The notes below the pieces were generated by a model. That model saw only the letters and a list, made by a program, of their open reading frames with translations. It did not search any database and was not told the DNA's origin. Below, piece by piece: positions 7,962 through 16,060 of a DNA stretch of 45,033 nt; the stretch's first letter is position 1; every line of letters starts with the position of its first letter. The DNA comes from Chloroflexota bacterium (lineage in GTDB: Bacteria; Chloroflexota; Anaerolineae; J102), in the NCBI GenBank assembly GCA_013152585.1, contig JAADGC010000019.1, forward strand, positions 1-45,033. The letters run 5' to 3'. Both the position numbers and the translations under genes were made by a program.

Positions 7962-8045
7962 TGAACATATGTACAGTAGTGAACATTTGACAAATATTCG
8001 CCAGAGAGGTATGATCTCTGGCAACAATTGTTCATCTCCGTTCAT
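7962..8045. promoter_or_regulatory. Candidate SorC-type operator cluster
   Basis: Three symmetries overlap the rightward promoter: TGAACAT direct repeats at 7962-7968 and 7980-7986, TGTTCA/CGTTCA in inverted orientation at 8030-8035 and 8040-8045, and a perfect 8-bp inverted repeat GCCAGAGA (8000-8007) / TCTCTGGC (8015-8022) spanning the -10 box. SorC-family proteins act as oligomers on multiple sites, which fits repeated half-sites, but the assignment is inference. Confidence 0.5.
7987..8015 (+). promoter_or_regulatory. Promoter of the sorC-FGGY kinase-AKR operon
   Basis: TTGACA (7987-7992), 17-bp spacer, TATGAT (8010-8015): a near-consensus housekeeping promoter. The start of transcription would be near 8022, giving a leader of about 43 nt before the ATG at 8065. 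Confidence 0.75.
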
Positions 8046-8064
8046 TTGCTCAGTGAGGCTGTAA

Positions 8065-9075
8065 ATGGCAGCAGATTCCGAGCGGCGAAAAATCCTATAC
8101 AAAGTTGCCCACGCCTACTACGAGGATGGGCTGACCCAACGTGAGATCGGTCAACGCCTGGGGCTTTCCCGTATCAAAGTCTCGCGCCTTTTGCAGCAGG
8201 CGCGGGATGAGAGAATCGTTCAGATTACGATTGTGCCCTCAGTCGACTCCAACGCCGACTTGGAACGAGCGCTGGAGAAGCATTATGATTTGCTGGAAGC
8301 CGTGATCGTGACCCCTGACCGGTATGATCAGGCCAGCGTCGTTTCGGCATTGGGCGTCGCCGCAGCAGCAAACCTGGTGCGTTGTCTGGAAGGAAACGAG
8401 ATCGTGGGGTTAAGCTGGGGCACAACGCTTCGTGCCGTTATTGATGCATTGCCCGTAATGAACTGGCCCGATTTAACCGTCGTCCAGCTTTTGGGCGGCC
8501 TGGGACGGCCAGAGGCGGAAGTACACGGCACAGACCTGGCGCGGCGCATGGCACAGACATTCAATGCCAAACTGCGGTTGCTCCCGGCCCCTGGTGTGGT
8601 CAGCAGCAAGTTAGTGCGTGATGCCCTCATGGAGGATCCTCAGATTGGGGGCACGTTGGCCCTGGGGGAACAGGCAGATGTTGCTTTGCTCGGCATGGGC
8701 ATCCCCCTACATGGCTCGGTCGTGGCGCAATCGGATATTCTCAGCAAGGAAGAGATAGTCCAGTTTATGAACGATGGCGCCGTGGGCGACCTGGCCCTGC
8801 GCTTTTTCGACCGCAATGGTCGTCCCATGGAGCACGAAGTCAACGACCGTACAATCGGCCTCAGCTTGCAGCAACTACAAAAGATTCCGCGTCGTATTGG
8901 GGTTGCCGGCGGGGACGGCAAGTTTGATGTGATTCGGGGCGCCCTGCTGGGAAAGCACATCGACGTGCTGGTTACTGACGATCGTACCGCTGCCCAGTTG
9001 CTCGGCAGCGAGACACATTCTCCTGTTCTCTCAACCGATCTTACTGCAAACGGAAGGATTGATCATCATGTCTGA
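8065..9075 (+). CDS. SorC-family sugar-binding transcriptional regulator
   Basis: 336-aa regulator with an N-terminal helix-turn-helix ([26 protein letters not shown], residues about 18-43) followed by a phosphosugar-isomerase-like effector domain ([78 protein letters not shown]). Known: SorC/CggR-like proteins sense phosphorylated sugars and control the catabolic operon they head. Here it heads a kinase and a reductase, so the effector may be the kinase product. Start ATG 8065 has only a weak GTGAGG upstream. Its 3' end overlaps the kinase start by 8 bases. Confidence 0.93.
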   Translation: MAADSERRKILYKVAHAYYEDGLTQREIGQRLGLSRIKVSRLLQQARDERIVQITIVPSVDSNADLERALEKHYDLLEAVIVTPDRYDQASVVSALGVAAAANLVRCLEGNEIVGLSWGTTLRAVIDALPVMNWPDLTVVQLLGGLGRPEAEVHGTDLARRMAQTFNAKLRLLPAPGVVSSKLVRDALMEDPQIGGTLALGEQADVALLGMGIPLHGSVVAQSDILSKEEIVQFMNDGAVGDLALRFFDRNGRPMEHEVNDRTIGLSLQQLQKIPRRIGVAGGDGKFDVIRGALLGKHIDVLVTDDRTAAQLLGSETHSPVLSTDLTANGRIDHHV

Positions 9076-10624
9076 TACTCTTTTAGGAATCGATTATGGT
9101 ACGGGGGGCGCTAAGGCCGCCATCATCAATGTCAATGGTGATGTTTTAGGGTTCGCTTTTCGTGAATATCCCTTTTTTCACGAAAAACCTGGTTGGTCGG
9201 AGCATGAGGCGATGGGCTATTGGTCGGTCTGTTGCGAAATGATTCAGGAGTGCCTGGCTAAAGCGAGGATCGACTCCAGGGATATTCGCGGTATGGCCGT
9301 GTCATCCGCCTTGCCTTCGATGGTCATGGTTGACAAACAGGGCGCTCCCATTCATCGGGCGTATAATTTGATGGATCGTCGGGCCACCCGCGAGGTGGCG
9401 TGGTTGAAGGAACATATTGGCGAAGAGCGCATCAAGCGCATCACCGCCAATCGTATCGAGGACCACCCCGCCATCGTGAATCTGCTGTGGGAAAAGCGCA
9501 ACCGGCCCGATTCCTTCGCCCGCATCGATAAAGCCCTCACCATCGATGGTTTTATCACCATGATGCTGACGGGCAAGCGGGTGAGTACTTACAGCGCTGC
9601 CCCCTTTTACGGCGTGGCCTATCATCTGGCTGAGGAGCGTTTTGATGCCGGCCTGCTGGACGAAATCGGCATCAGTCCCGATCTGATTCCCGCGCTCCAT
9701 CGCTGCGAAGATATCATCGGTGAGGTGACGTCGGAAGCCGCCGCAGCGACGGGGTTGGCAGCAGGCACGCCGGTAGCAGCCGGGCAGGTGGACTTCAATG
9801 CCAGTTGCATTGCCGCCGGCATCATCGAAGAGGGCGACATCATGAGCAATCTGGGGACGGTGGGTAATTTCGGGGTGATCTTCAAGAATATCGACTTTGC
9901 CTATTCCGACGTCGGTCTCTCGATGATCAACTTGCCCTTCACCATCGACTCACAACACACCTACATGACCATCCCCTCCACCACCACCGGCGGGCAATCG
10001 ATTCGTTACCTGCGCGACCAGTTTTCACAGTATGAAATCGAAGTAGAACGGGTATTGGGAATCAGTTCGTATGACCTGCTGAACATGGAAGCGGCCAAAA
10101 TTCCTGTGGGCAGTGATGGGTTGGTGATTCTACCGTATTTGATGGGAGAGCGTACCCCCATTTGGGATACCACTGCCCGCGGCGTGATCTTTGGCCTCTC
10201 CTTGAACCATGGCAAAGGTCACCTTGTGCGGGCCATGATGGAGGCTGTGGCCTACGCCCTGTATGATTCCTACCGACTGATCGAACAATCGGGTCTCAGG
10301 CTGAGCACGCCCATCGTCCTCAACGAAGGCGGGGCTGTGAGTACCTTGTGGCGCCAGATCATCACCGACGTGTTCAATGTGCCGACGGTGCTCGTCAAGC
10401 GGCGCACGGGCGCTCCCTTCGGCGATGCCGTTTTGGCGGGCGTGGCCACGGGCATTTTCGAGGATTATGCCGGGGCCAAAGAATGGGCGGAGACCATCGA
10501 TCGTATGGAGCCCATTCCCGGCCATCATGAGCAGTACATGGAATACTTCGCGATTTACAAGAGCATTTACGAGCACGTCAAGCCCGATTTCCAGACACTT
10601 GCCAGGTTGAGAGGGCAACTGTGA
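9068..10624 (+). CDS. FGGY-family carbohydrate kinase, xylulokinase-like
   Basis: ATP-dependent sugar or polyol kinase, 518 aa, the usual FGGY length. Seen: N-terminal phosphate-binding strand [13 protein letters not shown], the catalytic-base region GQVDFNAS (Asp retained), and C-terminal ATP-site motifs including [18 protein letters not shown] and [18 protein letters not shown]. Start chosen at ATG 9068, because GGAAGGA lies ten bases upstream; the track start is a TTG three codons earlier. It overlaps the regulator gene by 8 bases and the next gene by four (GTGA), implying translational coupling. Substrate is unknown; xylulose, another ketose or a polyol are all possible. Confidence 0.92.
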   Translation: MSDTLLGIDYGTGGAKAAIINVNGDVLGFAFREYPFFHEKPGWSEHEAMGYWSVCCEMIQECLAKARIDSRDIRGMAVSSALPSMVMVDKQGAPIHRAYNLMDRRATREVAWLKEHIGEERIKRITANRIEDHPAIVNLLWEKRNRPDSFARIDKALTIDGFITMMLTGKRVSTYSAAPFYGVAYHLAEERFDAGLLDEIGISPDLIPALHRCEDIIGEVTSEAAAATGLAAGTPVAAGQVDFNASCIAAGIIEEGDIMSNLGTVGNFGVIFKNIDFAYSDVGLSMINLPFTIDSQHTYMTIPSTTTGGQSIRYLRDQFSQYEIEVERVLGISSYDLLNMEAAKIPVGSDGLVILPYLMGERTPIWDTTARGVIFGLSLNHGKGHLVRAMMEAVAYALYDSYRLIEQSGLRLSTPIVLNEGGAVSTLWRQIITDVFNVPTVLVKRRTGAPFGDAVLAGVATGIFEDYAGAKEWAETIDRMEPIPGHHEQYMEYFAIYKSIYEHVKPDFQTLARLRGQL

Positions 10625-11436
10625 TCCGAAGTATAACGGATGCAGCAGTTTTACATAACGGAACCAAAATGCCCTGGTTGGGCCTGGGCGTGCTGTATCT
10701 GGCTGAAGGCGGCGCCGTCGAGAATGCTGGGCGCTGGGCTCTGGAAGCAGGCTACCGGCATATCGACACGGCCTCGATTTATGGCAACGAAAGCGGCGTG
10801 GGGCGGGCCATCAGGCACAGCGGCGTGCCCCGGGAAGAAATCTTTGTCACGACCAAGGTCTGGAATGGGGATCAGGGCTATGATACGACCCTGAAAGCCT
10901 TCGATGCCAGTCTCGGGCGTTTGCAGATGGACTACGTGGACCTCTATCTCGTGCATTGGCCGGTGCCGGGCCGGTACAAGGAAAGCTGGCGAGCCCTGGA
11001 AACGATCTATGAGAGTGGCCGGGCCCGGGCCATCGGCGTCAGCAATTTCTTGGTGCATCATCTGGAAGACCTGCTGGCAGGGGCTCGTATCGTCCCCATG
11101 GTGGATCAGGTCGAGTTTCATCCTTATTTGCAGCAACCTGAGCTGCAAGCTTTCTGCCGGGAGCACAACATCCAATTGGAGGCCTGGCGTCCTCTCATGA
11201 AAGGGCGCGTGCTGGAGGTGCCAGAGCTGGTCGAACTGGGGCGGAAATATGACAAGAATCCGGTTCAGATCACCTTGCGTTGGATGATGCAGCGGGGCAT
11301 CGTGACGATCCCCAAGTCCGCCAATAAAGACCGTATTTGCAGCAATGCCGACATCTTCGATTTTGAGATCGCAGAGGGAGATATGGCATTGATCGACAGC
11401 CTGGACCGCCATGAGCGCCTGGGGGAAAGATCCTGA
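10621..11436 (+). CDS. Aldo/keto reductase
   Basis: Cytoplasmic NAD(P)H-dependent oxidoreductase, 271 aa, single (alpha/beta)8 barrel. Seen: the catalytic tetrad Asp and Tyr in DTASIYGNE, Lys in TTKVWN and His in LVHWP; the strand [15 protein letters not shown], and the C-terminal cofactor loop [13 protein letters not shown] start shares GTGA with the kinase stop, so it is co-translated with the kinase. In context it could interconvert a sugar aldehyde and polyol before or after phosphorylation (inference). No terminator was seen downstream. Confidence 0.94.
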   Translation: MIRSITDAAVLHNGTKMPWLGLGVLYLAEGGAVENAGRWALEAGYRHIDTASIYGNESGVGRAIRHSGVPREEIFVTTKVWNGDQGYDTTLKAFDASLGRLQMDYVDLYLVHWPVPGRYKESWRALETIYESGRARAIGVSNFLVHHLEDLLAGARIVPMVDQVEFHPYLQQPELQAFCREHNIQLEAWRPLMKGRVLEVPELVELGRKYDKNPVQITLRWMMQRGIVTIPKSANKDRICSNADIFDFEIAEGDMALIDSLDRHERLGERS

Positions 11437-11461
11437 TCGTTTCCATTTCGACATCTGAAAC

Positions 11462-11631
11462 TGTCATGCTGAGTGGGTCGAAACCGCAATCCTCTTTTAC
11501 GACGCCAACCCACGCAGCACCTGAACGCATATCCCACCAACCAACACCAGCGAAGCCTGCCCTGAGAGCAGCCGAAGGGCATCTCATCGTTCCATGTACC
11601 GCCAGACCCTTCGCTTCACTCAGGGTGACAA
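11462..11631. repeat. Dispersed intergenic repeat with imperfect terminal inverted repeats
   Basis: TGTCATGCTGAGTG (11462-11475) and CACTCAGGGTGACA (11618-11631) are inverted with 12 of 14 positions matching, bounding a 170-bp non-coding unit. Inside are CCTGCCCTGAG and CCGAAGGGCATCTC, which resemble repeat sequences often met between Chloroflexota genes (general knowledge, not searched). Parts recur at 26074-26107 (TGTCATGCTGAG) and in degenerate form near 1415-1445. It could be a MITE-like remnant. Confidence 0.5.
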
Positions 11632-11777
11632 GGCTCCGCCAGGGTGACACAATAGAAAAATGTGGTTCAACCGCATCTCCCGGAGGTCTGAATTGAGTAC
11701 CCCCTGAGTCCCAAAAGAGCCAAAAGTACCCGATAGCGTTTTTCATATTTGAAATTGCTGGGTTTGCCCGGCCCAAG

Positions 11778-11807
11778 TTGCCGTTCGCTGCTGTTTTCTT
11801 TTACAAT
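11778..11807 (+). promoter_or_regulatory. Candidate promoter for the degV-plsX-fabF operon
   Basis: TTGCCG (11778-11783), 18-bp spacer, TACAAT (11802-11807), about 114 bases before the DegV start. The -10 is good and the -35 matches four of six; it lies just past the repeat element. Confidence 0.4.
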
Positions 11808-11920
11808 GAGAGCGTGCGCTCTGGGCAAGAGTCAACAACGCAACCCCTTCGTGCCTGGCGTGTTATTATCTTTGTTCTCTATTTTATCAACCCACCACAC
11901 ACCTCCCAGGTAATGCTATT

Positions 11921-12763
11921 ATGTCTATTCGTATTCTTGCCGATTCAAGTTGTAATGTGCCCGAGTCCTACCAAAAAAACCTGGGCATTATCATTGTGCC
12001 TGCCTGGGTGAATTTTGCCGACGGTACGTCTCTGCGCAATGGTGTCGATATCACGGATGCCGAATTCTATCGCCGCCTGGAATCGGAAAAACACCTGCCC
12101 ACCACCTCCCAACCCACGCCTCAGGACTTCGCCGATGCTGTGAATGCAGTGCCCGAAGACGAGATCATCATCGCAGCCGTCTCATCGAAGTTAAGCGGCA
12201 CGTACAGTAGTGCGGTGCAGACTGTGGCTTTGTGCCCCCACAAGAAGATTCACCCTTACGACACGCTGAGTGCCTCGATGGGTTCAGCCTGGCAGATCAT
12301 CGCCGGCGCCGAATTGGCGCAACAAGGTGCGGATGCTGACGCCATTCTGGCCGAAATGCAGCGCGCCGGCGCGGCCACCAGAATCATCCTTGTCATCGAT
12401 ACGCTCAAATATCTGGCCGCCAGTGGCCGCGCTCCTGTTCTCAGCGCCATGGTGGGCAGTCTGCTCAGCATCAAACCGCTGCTGGAGTTCGTGGATGGTG
12501 TGTTGGAGTTGGCTGGCCGCGTGCGCAGCCGCAAGCGCTCCAAACGTGAGTTGCTGAATCGTATGGCCGACTGGGCCCAAGACCGTCCCCTGCGAGTCGC
12601 GGTGATCAATGCCAATGTTCCTCACGAAGCTGAGCTTTTTGCCGAAGACGTGCAACAGCGTCTCAACGTCAAAGAATTGCAAATCGTTGAACTCGGGCCG
12701 GTTCTGGGTTCGCTGGCCGGACCCGGAACCCTGGCTATCGCAGCTTATGCTGTAAGTGATTGA
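11921..12763 (+). CDS. DegV family fatty-acid-binding protein (FakB-like)
   Basis: 280-aa cytoplasmic DegV protein. Seen: RILADSSCNVP at the N-terminus, PAWVNFADGTSLRNG, the TTSQPTPQDF motif, AAVSSKLSGTYSSA, and LKYLAASGRAP in the second half, all family hallmarks. Known: DegV/FakB proteins hold a fatty acid while FakA phosphorylates it, and the acyl phosphate feeds PlsX/PlsY. The plsX gene begins six bases after this stop, which fits that role well. No FakA kinase is present in the window. Start ATG 11921 has a weak AGGT upstream. Confidence 0.94.
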   Translation: MSIRILADSSCNVPESYQKNLGIIIVPAWVNFADGTSLRNGVDITDAEFYRRLESEKHLPTTSQPTPQDFADAVNAVPEDEIIIAAVSSKLSGTYSSAVQTVALCPHKKIHPYDTLSASMGSAWQIIAGAELAQQGADADAILAEMQRAGAATRIILVIDTLKYLAASGRAPVLSAMVGSLLSIKPLLEFVDGVLELAGRVRSRKRSKRELLNRMADWAQDRPLRVAVINANVPHEAELFAEDVQQRLNVKELQIVELGPVLGSLAGPGTLAIAAYAVSD

Positions 12764-12769
12764 CCCGTT

Positions 12770-13771
12770 ATGAAACTCGTTCTTGATGCCATGGGAGGCG
12801 ATCATGCTCCCACCGAAACCGTAGCCGGGGCCGTCGATTATGCCCGTCGCAGCGGACATACGGTTATTTTGACCGGTCTGGAAGACATCATCCAGGCCGA
12901 ATTGGCTCAGCACGACATTGCTGGCCTCGATCTGGTGGTGGTCCACGCCTCCGAAAGCATTGGCATGGATGAAAAACCAGCCATGGCCGCTCGTCGCAAA
13001 CGCGATAATTCGATGGCGGTGGGTATGCGCCTGGTGAAGGCGGGCGAGGCGGATGCGTTTTGCACCGTCGGACATACCGGCGGCGCCCTCACGGCCGGGC
13101 ACATGGTTTTTCGCCGCATCCCCGGCGTACACCGGGCTGTGTTGACAACACCCTTCCCCTGCGCCAAGGGGCTTTTTATCCTGGGCGACATCGGCGCCAA
13201 TCCTGATTGTAAACCGGAATGGCTGGCGCAGTGGGGGCAAATGCTCGCCATTTATGCGCAGGCCCGGCTGGGAAAAGAACAGCCCAAAGTGGCACTGCTT
13301 TCGAATGGTGAAGAAGAAGGCAAGGGGAAAGAACTCACCCGGGCCACAGAGCCTTTGTTGGCTGAGTTGCTGGGGGAAGCATACATCGGAGTCGTCGAGC
13401 CCAAAGAGATGATCGCCGGCGCCGCCGATGTGATCGTTACGGATGGCTTCACCGGCAATATTGTGATCAAGTTGGCGGAAGCGATTGCCAGCTATTTGAT
13501 GCAGGTGATCAAAGCTGAAATTATGGCCCGGCCTGTAGCCAAGATCGGAGCCGCCCTGGCCCGGCCCGCGTTTAAGGCCGCCGGCGCCAGACTCGATGAT
13601 CGCGAATATGGCGCCGGGCTGCTTTTAGGCCTGAACGGCATTGTCACGGTCGGGCATGGCCGCTCGCGTCGTGATCGCGTGTATTTTGCCCTGCGCAACA
13701 CCGCCCAACTGGTCGAAGCCAACATGCTGGAACGCGTGCGAACCGAAGTGGCAGCCAGCGTTCGTCGCTAG
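12770..13771 (+). CDS. plsX: Phosphate acyltransferase PlsX
   Basis: 333-aa soluble or membrane-associated enzyme exchanging acyl-ACP and acyl phosphate at the start of phospholipid synthesis. Seen: the highly conserved start KLVLDAMGGDHAP, SIGMDEKPAMAARRKRDNSM, CTVGHTGGALTAG, DIGANPDCKPEWLAQWG and DVIVTDGFTGNIVIK. Length and ends are normal. It sits between a FakB-like protein and FabF, so the cluster supplies and activates acyl chains. Confidence 0.97.
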   Translation: MKLVLDAMGGDHAPTETVAGAVDYARRSGHTVILTGLEDIIQAELAQHDIAGLDLVVVHASESIGMDEKPAMAARRKRDNSMAVGMRLVKAGEADAFCTVGHTGGALTAGHMVFRRIPGVHRAVLTTPFPCAKGLFILGDIGANPDCKPEWLAQWGQMLAIYAQARLGKEQPKVALLSNGEEEGKGKELTRATEPLLAELLGEAYIGVVEPKEMIAGAADVIVTDGFTGNIVIKLAEAIASYLMQVIKAEIMARPVAKIGAALARPAFKAAGARLDDREYGAGLLLGLNGIVTVGHGRSRRDRVYFALRNTAQLVEANMLERVRTEVAASVRR

Positions 13772-13891
13772 CGAGGTGCCGATGCTTGTTTTTTCTATCC
13801 ATCTTCGTCATATTCCCCACCACCACCCTCAGCGAGAACTGCTGGGCACGTGGAGAATTATGACCTGTTTTTATGCAGCAAAAGGAGCGCT

Positions 13892-15148
13892 ATGAATCCA
13901 ACCAATCACCGTCGTCGCGTGGTCATCACCGGCATGGGAGCCATCACTGCAGTAGGCGCCAACGCCGACGAAACCTGGCAAAATTTACTGGCCGGACACT
14001 CCGGCATCGACTATGTCACCTTGTTCGACGCCAGCCCTTACCCCACCCGCATTGCCGCCGAAGTCAAAAACTGGGATCCCTCGCTTTATATCGAGCGCAA
14101 GGAAATCCGCCGCATGGCCCGCTGTTCGCAATTTGCCGTGGGCGCTGCCACGCAGGCCCTGCAGGATGCCGGGCTGCTTACGGATGCCCCCCTGGGGGAA
14201 CGCACAGCCGTGATCATTGGCACCGGTCTGGGCGGTTTTGAGCTTTATCAGGATGCGGTGGAAGCTGCGGTCAAACGCGGCGCCTACCGCGTGCGGCCCA
14301 TGACCGCGGTGGGTGGCCTGCCGAATATGCCGGCCTTCCACATCAGCCGTCGTTTCGGGGCGCTGGGCCCTCTGAACACGGTTGTCACAGCGTGTGCTGC
14401 TGGCACGCAGGCTTTGGGCGAAGGCGCCGAGTGGATTCGCCGCGGGGCCGCGGATCAGGTGTTGGCGGGCGGGGTCGAGGCATTGATTGGGGATATGTTT
14501 TTCGCCGGTTTCACAGCCATGAAAGCGATTTCCACCAGCAACGATCCCCCACACAAGGCCAGCAGGCCTTTCGATGCTAAGCGCAACGGTTTCATCATCG
14601 GCGAAGGTGCGGCTGTGTTCGTGTTGGAAGAACTTGAGCATGCCCGTGCGCGCGGGGCCACGATCTACGCCGAGATCTTGGGACATTCGGCATCAGCCGA
14701 TGCTTACCATGTGGCTGCCCCCGAACCCCATGGCCTGGGGGCGCAGCGGGCTATGCGCTGGGCATTGCAAGATGCCGATATTCAACCCGGTGATGTCGAT
14801 TACATCAACTCCCACGGCACCAGCACGATCCTGAATGATAAAACAGAAACCTACGCCATCAAACAGGTCTTCGGTGCACATGCCTACAAGCTGGCCATCA
14901 ATTCTACCAAATCGATGATCGGCCACTCATTTGGCGGCGCTGGCGCCATCGAGGCGCTGGTGGTGACCATGAGCGTGAAGGAAGACCGTCTGCACCCCAC
15001 CATCAACTACGAAAACCCCGATCCCGACTGCGATTTAGATTATGTTCCCAATGTCAGCCGCGAACAGCCGGTCAACATTGCCCTTTCCAATTCGTTTGGC
15101 CTGGGCGGGCAAAATGCCTGTCTGGTCGTAGCTAAATATCGCCAATAA
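13892..15148 (+). CDS. fabF: Beta-ketoacyl-ACP synthase II (FabF)
   Basis: 418-aa condensing enzyme that extends acyl-ACP with malonyl-ACP. Seen: N-terminal RRVVITGMGAITAVG, active-site Cys in TACAAGTQALGEG, and the two catalytic His in NSHGTST and SMIGHSFGGAGA; the C-terminus SNSFGLGGQNACLVV is typical. Start chosen at ATG 13892 because AAAAGGAG lies five bases upstream; the 14 extra residues of the track ORF are unlike the family. The preceding 120 bp hold no gene. Confidence 0.96.
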   Translation: MNPTNHRRRVVITGMGAITAVGANADETWQNLLAGHSGIDYVTLFDASPYPTRIAAEVKNWDPSLYIERKEIRRMARCSQFAVGAATQALQDAGLLTDAPLGERTAVIIGTGLGGFELYQDAVEAAVKRGAYRVRPMTAVGGLPNMPAFHISRRFGALGPLNTVVTACAAGTQALGEGAEWIRRGAADQVLAGGVEALIGDMFFAGFTAMKAISTSNDPPHKASRPFDAKRNGFIIGEGAAVFVLEELEHARARGATIYAEILGHSASADAYHVAAPEPHGLGAQRAMRWALQDADIQPGDVDYINSHGTSTILNDKTETYAIKQVFGAHAYKLAINSTKSMIGHSFGGAGAIEALVVTMSVKEDRLHPTINYENPDPDCDLDYVPNVSREQPVNIALSNSFGLGGQNACLVVAKYRQ

Positions 15149-15178
15149 ATTCACCCCACCCCTCTTACTAGGATACTC

Positions 15179-15967
15179 ATGCGTAATTACGTTAACACCA
15201 AATACATCACCCGCCGGGCAACCTTTGGGCGCCGGGCTAGTTTTGTCGGTTTGCTCATCCTCATGATGGGCATGCTGGCTTCGTTTTCACCCGGTTTGAT
15301 CGCCGGTTGGGTTAAAAGTGGCAACCCCCTCGGCACTTCGGCCCTGGCGCAATGGCTGTTGGGGGGAGGATGGCTGATTGTGTCGATGGTGAGCCTGTTG
15401 ATAGGTTTTCTGCTGGGTCAGATTGGCAATCACAACATCCGTCGTTATCAGCGTTCGCCCCGGCCCGATGAATCGGTGGCCAAAGCGCTCAAGGGCTTCG
15501 ATGACCGCAACCATCTTTTTGCCTGGAGCACACCGGTTGATCTGGTTTTTGCCGGCCCGGCGGGGGTCTATACGCTGGTGACCCGCGATATGGATGGCAA
15601 TCTCTCGATAATCGATGACAGGGTCAAGCAGCCGTTTAGCTGGCGCCGCGTGATTTTTGCCTTTGGTCAGGAGACGCCGGGCATGCCGATTCAGGAGGCG
15701 ACTGACATGGCGCAGAAGCTGGAAGTCTGGCTGAATGAAGGCGAGACATCCAGCCCGGCAGTCGAGGTGCATCCGCTGGTGGTATTCACGCACGAAAAGG
15801 CCGACCTGGACGTGCAGAGTGCTTCGGTACCCGTGCTACACATCAAACAACTCAAGCAGTATCTGCGCAACCAGCTCCGCAGCGCTGGTCTGCCCAAAGA
15901 TGTGATGAAGGCGGTGCTCGATAAATTAACGGCCGAGGCGGAGCGTCGCGGCGCTCTCAGCGAGTAA
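15179..15967 (+). CDS. Membrane protein with NERD-like domain
   Basis: 262 aa. Seen: two hydrophobic helices (ASFVGLLILMMGMLASFSPGLI and WLLGGGWLIVSMVSLLIGFLLG), then a cytoplasmic domain whose pattern, DLVFAGPAGVYTLVTRDMDG, a run of beta strands, VEVHPLVVFTH and VPVLHIKQLKQYLRN, resembles the NERD (nuclease-related) fold. The match is a judgement from pattern, not a search. It follows fabF by 30 bp and ends at a terminator, so it is the last gene of the lipid operon. Function unknown; a nuclease role is not established because catalytic residues cannot be assigned with certainty. Confidence 0.75.
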   Translation: MRNYVNTKYITRRATFGRRASFVGLLILMMGMLASFSPGLIAGWVKSGNPLGTSALAQWLLGGGWLIVSMVSLLIGFLLGQIGNHNIRRYQRSPRPDESVAKALKGFDDRNHLFAWSTPVDLVFAGPAGVYTLVTRDMDGNLSIIDDRVKQPFSWRRVIFAFGQETPGMPIQEATDMAQKLEVWLNEGETSSPAVEVHPLVVFTHEKADLDVQSASVPVLHIKQLKQYLRNQLRSAGLPKDVMKAVLDKLTAEAERRGALSE

Positions 15968-16003
15968 ACGCTCCCGGGCCCGGTTCTGATCCCCCACCCA
16001 ATA

Positions 16004-16038
16004 AAAGACCCCGACCGCTATACAGCGCCGGGGTCTTT
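16004..16038. terminator. Bidirectional rho-independent terminator
   Basis: AAAGACCCCG (16004-16013) and CGGGGTCTTT (16029-16038) form a perfect 10-bp stem with a 15-nt loop, flanked by A-rich and T-containing ends. It lies between the convergent NERD-protein gene and the CNB-protein gene and can serve both. A second CCGGGGTCTT arm copy occurs at 16052-16061. Confidence 0.85.
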
Positions 16039-16060
16039 GCTTGGCAGAGGCCGGGGTCTT

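Larger units (their letters stand above)
11437..11920. other. Intergenic region with dispersed repeat and promoter candidate
   Basis: The 484 bp between the reductase and DegV hold no convincing gene. The first part is occupied by the degenerate repeat element at 11462-11631, followed at 11640-11650 by another CAGGGTGACAC. The second part carries a promoter-like sequence at 11778-11807. The small track ORFs here coincide with the repeat and lack ribosome sites. Confidence 0.65.

Noticed and set aside
11466-11696. 76-aa ORF between the reductase and DegV
   Set aside because: It reads through the dispersed repeat element and has no ribosome site.
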